Notes under the pieces: generated by a model
The model's input: the letters and a program-made list of their open reading frames with translations, nothing else
Databases searched by the model: none
Told to the model about the DNA's origin: nothing
In this document: piece by piece, positions 1 through 5,298 of the stretch
Layout of the letters: every line of letters begins with the position of its first letter
Position numbering within the stretch: position 1 is the first letter of the stretch
NCBI GenBank assembly: GCA_041485845.1
Contig: JBGPKH010000538.1
Location: forward strand, 1 to 6,359
DNA length: 6,359 nucleotides
Direction: 5' to 3'
Origin: OMOG01 sp041485845
Lineage (GTDB): Bacteria > Acidobacteriota > Terriglobia > Bryobacterales > Bryobacteraceae
Translations under genes and position numbers: made by a program

Positions 1-659
1 ATCATGTCGGTGTTCTTGATGTCGACCCAGCCGTTGGTCATCGCCCCTCTTCCAAAAGTGGCCCCCAAACTGGAGACCGTGGGGCCGTGTCAAACACGGG
101 CCTGGTTTTCCAGGTAGCAGACCCCCAGGCTGCGCATGGTTTTCACGACCAGGTAATTGAACTCGTTGGTGTCGGTGCAGCCGCCGTTCCAGGCGATGCC
201 TTCGCAGCGGTTGACGGTGCGGCCTTGCGCATCCTTATCTATGAAGGTGTCGTCGCGGGTCTTCTTGACGAGGCGGGCGATTTCGTCGATGGCGGTGTCC
301 CAGGCGATGTCTTCCCAGTGGTCCGAGCCGGGGCGGCGGACCTGCGGCTTGAGGAGGCGGCGCTCGTTGACGATGTCCTGCTGGAGGGAGGAGCCCTTGG
401 GGCAGAGGGTGCCGCGGTTGATGGGGTGATCGGGGTCGCCTTCGACGTGGACCACCTGGGGGGTGACGTTCTTGGCCTTGTCGCCGAGGGTGTGGATCAG
501 AATGCCGCAACTCACCGAGCAGTAGGGGCAGGTGGAGCGGGTCTCGGTGGTGCGCGAGATTTTGAGGTCGCGGGCTTGCGCGTAGGCGGGGGCGAGGTCG
601 AAGCCCAGGGCGGACGTGAGGACAGACGCTTTCAGGAAGGTGCGGCGGGTGGGTGTCAT
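1..659 (-). CDS. fdnG: Formate dehydrogenase-N alpha subunit, selenocysteine-containing, N-terminal part (cut by window edge)
   Basis: Catalytic subunit of the periplasm-facing, membrane-bound formate dehydrogenase: it oxidises formate to CO2 at a bis-MGD Mo/W centre and passes electrons through Fe-S clusters to FdnH and FdnI subunits (not in the window). The chosen start (ATG at 659) gives a twin-arginine signal (TRRTFLK, residues 4-10) with cleavage near AYA27. The [4Fe-4S] ligands are C44, C47, C51 and C86 (CPYCSVSCG, then GTLCPKG), followed by VEGDPDHPINRG. The frame meets TGA at 90-92, after NQARV. Reading through it gives HGPTVSSLGATFGRGAMTNG and then WVDIKNTDM, matching E. coli FdnG around its selenocysteine (196 there, 190 here). 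A GAGGGAG ribosome site lies 7 nt before the ATG. The frame stays open upstream to 755, but the promoter at 696-724 rules that start out. About 220 of roughly 1,000 residues are present. FdoG-type naming is equally possible. Confidence 0.95.
60..78 (-). promoter_or_regulatory. Bacterial SECIS element in the fdnG-like coding sequence
   Basis: On the minus strand a hairpin follows the in-frame TGA (90-92). Its arms are GGTCTCC and GGGGGCC and its loop is AGTTT. Counting the U of UGA as 1, the bulge-position U is nucleotide 17 and the loop carries G23 and U24. These are the positions known to matter for SelB binding in the E. coli fdhF SECIS. The stem also includes U-G wobbles, and U17 could form one. 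The hairpin should recruit SelB with Sec-tRNA so that UGA is decoded as selenocysteine. It sits within the reading frame, as is usual in bacteria. Confidence 0.85.
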
Positions 660-695
660 GCGGTGGCTCCCTCTCTTTGTGTTTGGACTGCTGAC

Positions 696-724
696 ATTAC
701 ATCCTGTGAGGGGCATGGTGTCAA
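696..724 (-). promoter_or_regulatory. Sigma70-type promoter for the formate dehydrogenase gene
   Basis: The minus strand reads a perfect TTGACA -35 box (719-724), a 17-nt spacer and a TGTAAT -10 box (696-701, five of six consensus bases). Transcription would begin near 689, giving a leader of about 30 nt that contains the GAGGGAG ribosome site (667-673) and the ATG at 659. This excludes the longer candidate start at 755 and shows that the gene can be transcribed independently of the oxidase gene upstream. Confidence 0.7.
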
Positions 725-744
725 GGTGTCGGGGGTTGGGAATG

Positions 745-787
745 GGGGGGCGCATCTGGGGCGGTTTTTTCCAAAGATGCGCCCCCC
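745..787 (-). repeat. Perfect 13-bp inverted repeat upstream of the fdnG-like promoter
   Basis: Arms GGGGGGCGCATCT (745-757) and AGATGCGCCCCCC (775-787) are exact reverse complements around a 17-nt loop that contains six T. There is no T-run after either arm, so it is not a standard intrinsic terminator. Its centre is about 76 bp upstream of the predicted transcription start, which would suit an activator or repressor site. It could also act as an RNA hairpin ending read-through from the oxidase gene. No known operator consensus is recognised. Confidence 0.6.
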
Positions 788-945
788 GGACCGGAGCGAG
801 TGCCCTGACGGGAGACGGCCACCCGCGATTTCACGCAGCCCCCAAGAGAGCCTTCTCGACCGTTTTCGGAAAACGATCGATCGTTCAGAGGGATGGATGG
901 CTCTGGCACACATTGCGCGCCCGAAAATCTTGCCGCCGCCCGGCG
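788..945. other. Non-coding gap between the oxidase stop and the fdnG-like upstream region
   Basis: No convincing gene is seen. The gap holds a small hairpin, CGTTTT-CGG-AAAACG (861-875), that overlaps a perfect 14-bp palindrome, AACGATCGATCGTT (872-885). They lie 60-85 nt downstream of the oxidase stop codon. Neither is followed by a T-run, so a terminator role is only possible, not shown. Confidence 0.4.
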
Positions 946-2136
946 CTACCCGCGCCGCCCATCGCTCCACATCACCGAAGAGCGCCCGATCTCGGCGAGC
1001 GACCGCGCGCCGCACTGTTTCATCACCAGTAGGAACTCGGCGCGCAGAATGTCGATCACCCGTTCCACGCCGGCTTGGCCGAACGCCGCCAGTCCCCACA
1101 GGTACGGACGGCCGATTCCCACGGCCCGCGCGCCCATCGCCAGGGCCTTGAAGACATCTGTGCCCCTGCGGATGCCGCCATCCACCAGCACCGGAATTCG
1201 CCCGCGCACCGCCTCCACCACTTCCGGCAGGGATTCGATGGTGGCGCGTCCGCTCTCCGCGGCGCGCCCGCCGTGGTTGGAGACGATGATACCGTCGGCG
1301 CCGTGGTCGCAGCACAACAGCGCGTCCTCGCGCGTCTCGATGCCCTTGATCACCAGCTTCATGGGCGTAAGCTTCTTCAATCGGTCGAGGGTCTCCCAGG
1401 TGATCGCGGGACCCGCGCCGGCGCCGCCCAAGCCGGTAACGTCGAGCCCCGCGAACATCGGCTTGCGGCGCAGAGAGCCAAGAGCGTCCTGCCCGTGACA
1501 CGTGCTGCACTGCCGGTCGTCCCGCCGCCGGAAGCGCGCCTGTGTCTCGGTGTTGCGCCCGGCCAGCACGTCGATGGTCCACACCAGCGCGGGACAGCCC
1601 GCGGCTTCCGTCCGCTTCACCAGTTTCTCGGTGGCGTCCCATCGCGAGGTCGCATAGAGCTGGTACCAGACCGGCCCTCCGTACTCGCGGTTCACGTCCT
1701 CGACGCTGGTCGACGAAACCGTGGAGAGCGCCATCAGGTTGCGCTTGGCCCGCGCCGCCCGCGCCGTCGCCAGTTCCCCGTCGGGATGGAAGCCCCGCTG
1801 GCTTCCCGCCGGGCAGAGAAAAATCGGGCTGTCCCACACCGTCCCGAACAGCTCGACCTTGGTATCGGCCTGCCGCACGTCCACGAGGCGGCGCGGCCGC
1901 AGTTGGATACGTTGGTAGGCTTCGTGATTGGCCTTGAGGGTGAGGTCGTCGTCCACGCCCGTGGCCATGTAACCGAAGTGCGCGGGCGGCAGCGCTTGGC
2001 GCGCGGCCTCCTCGAAATCCATGACGTTAAGAGCATCCTGCGGGCCGGCCAGGTCGGCGGCGGCCCACGCTTCCACGGGCAGCGATGCCAGCAGCGGACT
2101 GCCCGCCAGAAATTTCATAAAGCGGCGGCGCCTCAT
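946..2136 (-). CDS. Exported FMN-dependent alpha-hydroxy-acid oxidase/dehydrogenase with an internal CxxCH motif
   Basis: Member of the glycolate oxidase / L-lactate dehydrogenase TIM-barrel family, which oxidises 2-hydroxy acids to 2-oxo acids with FMN. Aligned from memory to plant glycolate oxidase, the active-site residues are present: Y56 (YMATG), Y161 (QLY), K264 (VIKG), H288 and R291 (SNHGGR). So are the FMN phosphate motifs DGGIRRGTDVFKALAMGA (319 on) and GRPY. The usual QLD after NHGGR is replaced by AAES, so the substrate cannot be named. The N-terminus (RRRFMKFLAG, cleavage near AWA25) looks like a twin-arginine signal. CSTCH (210-214; bases 1495-1509), a haem c-type motif, lies in the variable loop-4 region. 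At 396 residues the barrel is complete. The start at 2136 includes the arginine-rich signal; Met7 is an alternative. No clear ribosome site precedes it, so a near-leaderless mRNA is possible. Confidence 0.9.
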   Translation of the reverse strand: MRRRRFMKFLAGSPLLASLPVEAWAAADLAGPQDALNVMDFEEAARQALPPAHFGYMATGVDDDLTLKANHEAYQRIQLRPRRLVDVRQADTKVELFGTVWDSPIFLCPAGSQRGFHPDGELATARAARAKRNLMALSTVSSTSVEDVNREYGGPVWYQLYATSRWDATEKLVKRTEAAGCPALVWTIDVLAGRNTETQARFRRRDDRQCSTCHGQDALGSLRRKPMFAGLDVTGLGGAGAGPAITWETLDRLKKLTPMKLVIKGIETREDALLCCDHGADGIIVSNHGGRAAESGRATIESLPEVVEAVRGRIPVLVDGGIRRGTDVFKALAMGARAVGIGRPYLWGLAAFGQAGVERVIDILRAEFLLVMKQCGARSLAEIGRSSVMWSDGRRG

Positions 2137-2174
2137 TTGGGCTTACAGTATACATCAGGGAGGGTTCGAGCACG
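2137..2174. promoter_or_regulatory. Short divergent intergenic region with overlapping -10-like boxes
   Basis: Only 38 bp separate the start codons of the oxidase (minus) and the propeller gene (plus). AGTATA/TATACT at 2147-2152 gives a good -10 box on the minus strand, and TATACA (2149-2154) gives one on the plus strand. No good -35 box is seen on either side. The minus -10 would start RNA only a few bases before the oxidase ATG. The plus-strand gene has a strong ribosome site, GGGAGGG (2158-2164), 10 nt before its ATG. Confidence 0.3.
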
Positions 2175-3170
2175 ATGAGTTTCCGCTCCAGCTATTTCGG
2201 CCTTCTGCTGGCTTTGCCGCTGGCGGCAAGCAGCATTCGCATCATCCAGACCAACAGCGCCGGCGACAACGTCCACATCATCGACCCCGCGACCGACAAG
2301 GTGGTGGGCGAGGTGACCGGCATCGAGGTGAACCACGGCGCCGCCGCCGCCCCCGATGGCAGCCGCTACTACTTCAGCAACGAGGCCGAGAGCACGCTCG
2401 ACGTGGTCGACGCCAAGAGCCTCAAAATCACCCGCCACATCCCGCTCACCGGCCACCCCAACAACGTCGCCATCAGCCGCGACGGCCGGCGCGTGTATGT
2501 CGCGATCGTCCAGGCGCCCGGCGCCGTGGATGTCATCGACACGACCTCACTCGAAAAGGTCAAGACCATTCCCCTGAAGGGCGGCGTACACAACACCTAC
2601 GTCACCCCCGACGACCGGTTTGTGGTGGCCGGCTCCGTCGTCGGGAAGCTCCTGACCATCATCGACCGGGGCACCGAGCAGCCCGTGTGGGATCTGCCCT
2701 TCGATAACGGAGTCCGGCCCATGGCCTTCGAACAGAACCCGGACAAGTCCACAAAACGGTTGTTCGTGCAAGTTTCGAACTTGCACGGATTCGCCGTCGT
2801 GGACTTCGCCACGCACAAGGAAGTCACGCGCGTGACGCTGCCCGCGCCGCCTCCTGGCAAGCAGCCGGACATCGCCAACACGCCGTCGCACGGCATCGGC
2901 GTCAGCCCCGACGGCAAGACGCTGTGGATCGATAGCAGCCTCAACAACAAGGTCTACGCCTACTCGCTTCCCGATCTGAAACTGCTGGGCGGCGTCGATG
3001 TCGGACGCACCCCCGACTGGCTGACGTTCACGCCGGACAGCCGCAAAGTCTACGTTTCGAACGCCGGCGCGAATTCCGTATCGGCCATCGACGTGAAAAC
3101 CATGAAGGAGGTGGCCCGCATCAAGGTGGGCCACGTGCCGAAGCGCAACATCACCGCGGTGCTGCCCTAG
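2175..3170 (+). CDS. Secreted YVTN-family beta-propeller protein
   Basis: A 331-residue protein with a Sec-type signal (hydrophobic LLLALPLAASS, residues 10-20) and then repeats of about 40-45 residues, each with the pattern H-x-hydrophobic...PDG..VYV...V.VID. Examples are NHGAAAAPDGSRYYFSNE (53-70), GHPNNVAISRDGRRVYVA (93-110), VHNTYVTPDDRFVVAGS (138-154), SHGIGVSPDGKTLWI (238-252) and TPDSRKVYVSNAGANSV (286-302). YVSN is the family signature. Such propellers fold as seven-bladed discs. In related proteins they serve as scaffolds or as subunits of periplasmic oxidoreductases, but no catalytic or haem motif is seen here. The ribosome site is clear. It is divergent from the hydroxy-acid oxidase and convergent with the cytochrome c gene. 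The biochemical role is unknown. Confidence 0.9.
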   Translation: MSFRSSYFGLLLALPLAASSIRIIQTNSAGDNVHIIDPATDKVVGEVTGIEVNHGAAAAPDGSRYYFSNEAESTLDVVDAKSLKITRHIPLTGHPNNVAISRDGRRVYVAIVQAPGAVDVIDTTSLEKVKTIPLKGGVHNTYVTPDDRFVVAGSVVGKLLTIIDRGTEQPVWDLPFDNGVRPMAFEQNPDKSTKRLFVQVSNLHGFAVVDFATHKEVTRVTLPAPPPGKQPDIANTPSHGIGVSPDGKTLWIDSSLNNKVYAYSLPDLKLLGGVDVGRTPDWLTFTPDSRKVYVSNAGANSVSAIDVKTMKEVARIKVGHVPKRNITAVLP

Positions 3171-3224
3171 CGGCGTGCCGCGGTGAGTTCGCTTGCTAAC
3201 GCGCGCGCCTCCGATCGGAACCGC

Positions 3225-3244
3225 GACCATAGGGAGTGGTCTTT
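3225..3244 (+). terminator. Weak hairpin after the propeller gene, possible terminator
   Basis: GACCA and TGGTC arms (3225-3229, 3237-3241) are followed by TTT in the 104-bp gap between two convergent stop codons. The stem has only five pairs and the T-run is short, so this is a tentative call based mainly on position. Confidence 0.2.
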
Positions 3245-3274
3245 GTCACGGGCCCTGGCACCTGATTTCCAGCC

Positions 3275-3682
3275 CTAGCGTTTGGCGCCGCGAACCCACT
3301 CGGCCATCGTTTGCCATTCGGGATCGCTCTGCGAGTCCCAGTGCTTGCCTCCGGAATGGAACTCGTCGCCGCCGGCCTCGGGCGTGAGCGGGTGCGTCAG
3401 CAAGCGGCTGGCCTTCGGATCGCCGGGGACCACCAGCCGCCGCACGGAATCGAAGTTGCGCCGCGACTGCTCGTCATTCCAGGAAGTCGCGCCCGGCGAC
3501 AGCCTCTCCAGGCGAAACGTAGTGCCGGTGGAATGGCAAACGTAGCAGCGCGCGTGCCCCGGGCGCTTGAGCAGCAAGATGGGCTGCACGCGCGTCTTGA
3601 AGAACTCGAAATCCAAAGACGCGTTCTGCGCGCTCGCCAGCGCCAAGGGCACAAGAATCGCAACCAATCGAGTCGGCTTCAT
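3275..3682 (-). CDS. Small secreted monohaem c-type cytochrome
   Basis: A 135-residue protein with a Sec signal (basic MKPTR, hydrophobic core 6-17, cleavage near ASA18) and a single haem-binding CYVCH (46-50) preceded by FFKTRVQPILL. The motif order F..V.P.L...C..CH, followed by VVPGDPKASRLL (84-95) and a WV.GAKR end, is typical of the short cytochrome-like proteins common in Planctomycetes and Acidobacteriota. A distal axial ligand could come from H109 or H114 (FHSGGKHW). It should carry electrons in the periplasm. The partner is unknown, but the exported flavoprotein and formate dehydrogenase nearby are candidates. The ATG at 3682 is preceded by GAGGGGGA with 6-nt spacing and by a reasonable promoter. 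Confidence 0.85.
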   Translation of the reverse strand: MKPTRLVAILVPLALASAQNASLDFEFFKTRVQPILLLKRPGHARCYVCHSTGTTFRLERLSPGATSWNDEQSRRNFDSVRRLVVPGDPKASRLLTHPLTPEAGGDEFHSGGKHWDSQSDPEWQTMAEWVRGAKR

Positions 3683-3705
3683 ACGGCATCCCCCTCGTCC
3701 TCCGT

Positions 3706-3734
3706 ATTCTACTCGTGGTCATCCGCCCTCGCAA
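3706..3734 (-). promoter_or_regulatory. Probable promoter of the cytochrome c gene
   Basis: The minus strand reads TTGCGA (3729-3734, four of six -35 bases), a 17-nt spacer and TAGAAT (3706-3711, five of six -10 bases). The start point would be near 3699, giving a leader of about 17 nt that holds the ribosome site (3689-3696). Confidence 0.5.
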
Positions 3735-3762
3735 CGTGGAGCGCGTGGAGCAGGCGGCGGTC

Positions 3763-3779
3763 TTGCCGGCTCCCGGCAA
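3763..3779. repeat. Perfect 7-bp hairpin upstream of the cytochrome promoter
   Basis: TTGCCGG-CTC-CCGGCAA is an exact inverted repeat with a 3-nt loop, about 30 bp upstream of the -35 box of the cytochrome gene. No T-run follows on either strand. It may be an operator, a terminator remnant or chance in GC-rich DNA. The rest of 3735-4030 shows no gene that I can support. Confidence 0.35.
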
Positions 3780-3961
3780 AGCCGGCCGGTTCTTCACCAG
3801 ACTTCCTTAGCGCGCGCGCAAAAATAACTTGACCGGTTCGCCCTGGGACACGCTGCCCCGCCCAGGACCGCGCTCCTCCGCTCGCTCCGCGTTCTCTAAC
3901 CCGACTGCGAGTCGCGACCGCCAATTCACGCGAATCCGCTTGCTCTCCTCTCCCTGTTTCT

Positions 3962-3997
3962 TCTCCGCGCAAATCTCCGCGTCTCCGTTTCTCCGCG
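3962..3997 (+). repeat. CTCCGCG-type short repeat cluster
   Basis: TCTCCGCG occurs at 3962-3969, 3974-3981 and 3990-3997, with a partial TCTCCG at 3982-3987, followed by GTGAGA. The stretch lies in the non-coding region before the VapC-like gene. Similar CTCCGCG/CTCTGCG phrases are dispersed intergenic repeats in many soil bacterial and cyanobacterial genomes (recollection, not searched). It ends about 30 bp before the toxin start. Confidence 0.5.
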
Positions 3998-4030
3998 GTG
4001 AGATCTGGTTACTGTCCAGGTTATTCTTCC

Positions 4031-4438
4031 GTGACGCCTAAGGTCTACCTGCTCGACTCCAATGTCCTCATCGCACTGGCGACGCCCGAACACAGTCTGA
4101 ACGCGCGCGCGGCGGCGTGGTTCCGCAAGGGGCACCGGTTTGCAACGTGCCCCATCACACAAGGCGCGCTCGTCCGTTTCCACCTGCGCGCCGGTGTGGA
4201 GGCGACGGCGGAATCTGCAAAGCTCTTGCTGGGAGCCATTTCCGCCCTCCCCCGGCACGAATTCTGGCCGGACGATGCTTCCTATCTCGACGTGCCAACA
4301 ACAGGAATCATCGGGCATAGGCAGGTCACTGACGCCTACCTTGTGTTGTTGGCGCGCAAACACGGCGGTTCAGTAGCCACAATGGACCAGGCGCTGGCGG
4401 CCGTTCACCTGGGAACCACACTCATCGGGTCCCCTTAG
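4031..4438 (+). CDS. VapC-like PIN-domain ribonuclease toxin, without a visible antitoxin
   Basis: A 135-residue PIN domain. Numbered from the GTG at 4031, it has VYLLDSNVLIAL with the first acidic residue D9, TCPITQGALVR (Q44 where many relatives have E), WPDDASYLD (79-87), GHRQVTDAYLVLLARKHGG with D101, and ATMD with D119. These match the VapC subfamily, in which the acidic cluster binds Mg2+ to cut RNA, often tRNA or rRNA. Q at the second acidic position also occurs in relatives, as far as I recall, so loss of activity cannot be concluded. The start was chosen because homologues begin just before YLLD. An upstream in-frame GTG at 3998 would read through the repeat cluster. Only a weak AGG at 4018-4020 precedes the start. 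No VapB-like frame is adjacent, so it is an orphan or relies on a distant antitoxin. Confidence 0.8.
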   Translation: MTPKVYLLDSNVLIALATPEHSLNARAAAWFRKGHRFATCPITQGALVRFHLRAGVEATAESAKLLLGAISALPRHEFWPDDASYLDVPTTGIIGHRQVTDAYLVLLARKHGGSVATMDQALAAVHLGTTLIGSP

Positions 4439-4516
4439 CATCCAAAAACGCGATGTTAAGGTCTTTGCGCCGCACCATGACGTTTTCATGGGAAGAGGGT
4501 TCCCGCCGCTTCACCC

Positions 4517-4777
4517 ATCAAATGCACGGATAGATCGCGTCGCACCGTTCAGGACATCAAGGCGCGTAATGCCGGCGCCGATCCGAGCGAACTGCCGGCC
4601 CTCATCGACGCTACAGTGAGTGAGGTCCGTGCCGAACGTCGCGCCAAAGGCAAGGCCGGCAAAGCCTGGGGCGTGTGGTGCTGGATACCAACATCCTGGT
4701 TTCCGCCCTCCCGATTCAACTGGGGAACCCGGTCGCGATCTATCGCGCCTGGCAGGAAGGACATTTCAGGCTCCTGA
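4517..4777 (+). pseudogene. Antitoxin-like reading frame lacking a start codon
   Basis: One frame encodes TVQDIKARNAGADPSELPAL, then IDATVSEVRAERRAKGKAGK (4544-4663). This is a charged, helical sequence of the kind found in small antitoxins, and it lies directly before and overlapping the PIN toxin gene. The frame is closed by TGA at 4478-4480. It has no ATG, GTG or TTG before the protein-like part, and it ends at 4775-4777 after about 34 codons of implausible sequence (WCWIPTSWFPPS) inside the toxin gene. The likely explanation is an antitoxin that has lost its 5' end and its original stop. A chance reading frame cannot be excluded. The family is not identified. Confidence 0.4.
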
Positions 4778-5298
4778 TCTGCGCAGAGCAGCTTGACGAG
4801 CTGAAGGCCACGCTGCACAAGCCCGCGATCCCCGCGCGCATCAAGCCCTACAAGGCTGGCCGCCTGGTCAACGATCTGAAGGACCTTGCCGAGACCATCG
4901 GCCCCTTGCCGCGCATCGAGCGCTCTCCGGATCCTACCGACGATTTTCTGCTGGCCCTGTGCCAAGCGGGCAAGGCCGACTACCTGGTAACGGGCGACAA
5001 GAGCGGGCTGCTCTCCCTGGGGCGGCGCCAAGGCACGCGAATCGTTTCCCCGAGCGAATTCGTCACGCTGAGGTCGAGCGCAGTTGATTTCAGCCGGTTG
5101 GCAGCCGAAGTTTGCCGGTTCGAGTCCTACCTGGGGAGCCAATTATCAATTCTCGAACTCATTGCTATCTCATTGGATTCATTAGAAGGACTTGAGCGAT
5201 TTGCGCGGCGTTTGTGCCTTTTTTCTTCGACCCCAACCTGGACTCGAACTGCTAACGGATTCATCCGACCGACCAGCATCCCCCAAACGAATCGGTAG
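4675..5298 (+). CDS. PIN-domain toxin (COG1569-like) with an abnormal C-terminal extension
   Basis: Residues 1-133 form a complete PIN domain: VLDTNILVSAL with D4, LDELKATLHKP with E42, RSPDPTDDFLLALCQAGKAD with D89/D90, YLVTGDKSGLL with D108, and GTRIVSPSEFVTL, the usual end of this family. It is a putative Mg2+-dependent RNase toxin. The family is normally about 135-145 residues, but this frame continues to 207. Residues 136 on do not resemble a PIN domain; they are translated from a tRNA 3'-end fragment (5117-5141) and further debris, so the native stop seems lost. The start is GTG at 4675 or 4678. The DNA just upstream, GGG CGT GTG GTG CTG GAT, looks like a typical MRVVLD start with its ATG changed to GGG. 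The gene may therefore be poorly translated or dead. The antitoxin-like frame overlaps its start. Confidence 0.7.
   Translation: MVLDTNILVSALPIQLGNPVAIYRAWQEGHFRLLICAEQLDELKATLHKPAIPARIKPYKAGRLVNDLKDLAETIGPLPRIERSPDPTDDFLLALCQAGKADYLVTGDKSGLLSLGRRQGTRIVSPSEFVTLRSSAVDFSRLAAEVCRFESYLGSQLSILELIAISLDSLEGLERFARRLCLFSSTPTWTRTANGFIRPTSIPQTNR
5117..5141 (+). other. tRNA 3'-end fragment (tRNA-Asn-like), possible att site
   Basis: 25 nt read as the last part of a tRNA gene: T-loop GGTTCGAGTCC, 3' T-stem and acceptor strand TACCTGGGGAG, then encoded CCA. In a real tRNA the T-stem would need GTAGG before TTCGAGT, but GCCGG is present, so pairing fails and only the 3' piece is tRNA. The acceptor strand CTGGGGA with discriminator G and CCA fits bacterial tRNA-Asn (5' strand TCCCCAG), as I recall it. 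Integrases commonly use exactly this part of tRNA genes as an attachment core. The fragment lies inside the reading frame of the upstream toxin. Confidence 0.6.
5231..5249 (-). other. Second tRNA-like 3' fragment, inverted
   Basis: The minus strand reads GTTCGAGTCC, four other bases, then TGGGG. This is the same T-loop/acceptor layout as the fragment at 5117-5141 but in opposite orientation, about 100 bp away. The T-stem 3' strand CCAGG lacks its 5' partner, so it is not a functional tRNA. It could be a remnant of another tRNA or a rearranged copy. Confidence 0.35.

Noticed and set aside
90..755. Formate dehydrogenase as a truncated gene or pseudogene ending at the TGA, with start at 755
   Set aside because: Homology continues past the TGA with a SECIS in place. 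The start at 755 lies upstream of the promoter and before the twin-arginine signal.
87..1151. Long plus-strand open frame (354 codons) opposite the formate dehydrogenase
   Set aside because: Antisense of a strongly supported coding sequence. It crosses the fdnG promoter and the inverted repeat and has no recognisable domain.
656..1837. Long minus-strand open frame (393 codons) overlapping the oxidase gene
   Set aside because: It is an out-of-frame shadow of the hydroxy-acid oxidase; the composition (R/G-rich, low complexity) is that of GC-rich DNA read in the wrong phase, with no domain signature.
1075..2178. Plus-strand open frame (367 codons) opposite the oxidase
   Set aside because: Antisense shadow of a gene with all its active-site motifs; Ala/Arg/Gly-rich with no family signal.
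3829..4041. 70-codon frame before the VapC-like gene as its antitoxin
   Set aside because: It reads through the CTCCGCG repeat, lacks any DNA-binding or antitoxin pattern and has no ribosome site.
5047..5141. A complete long-variable-arm tRNA, since TCCCCGA near 5048 could pair with the acceptor strand CTGGGGA
   Set aside because: The T-stem does not pair, there is no recognisable D-arm or anticodon arm, and the 5' part is the conserved end of the PIN domain.
4549..5142. Minus-strand frame beginning APQVGLEPANFGC
   Set aside because: This is the familiar artefact of translating the antisense of a tRNA 3' end; the rest is antisense to the PIN toxin.
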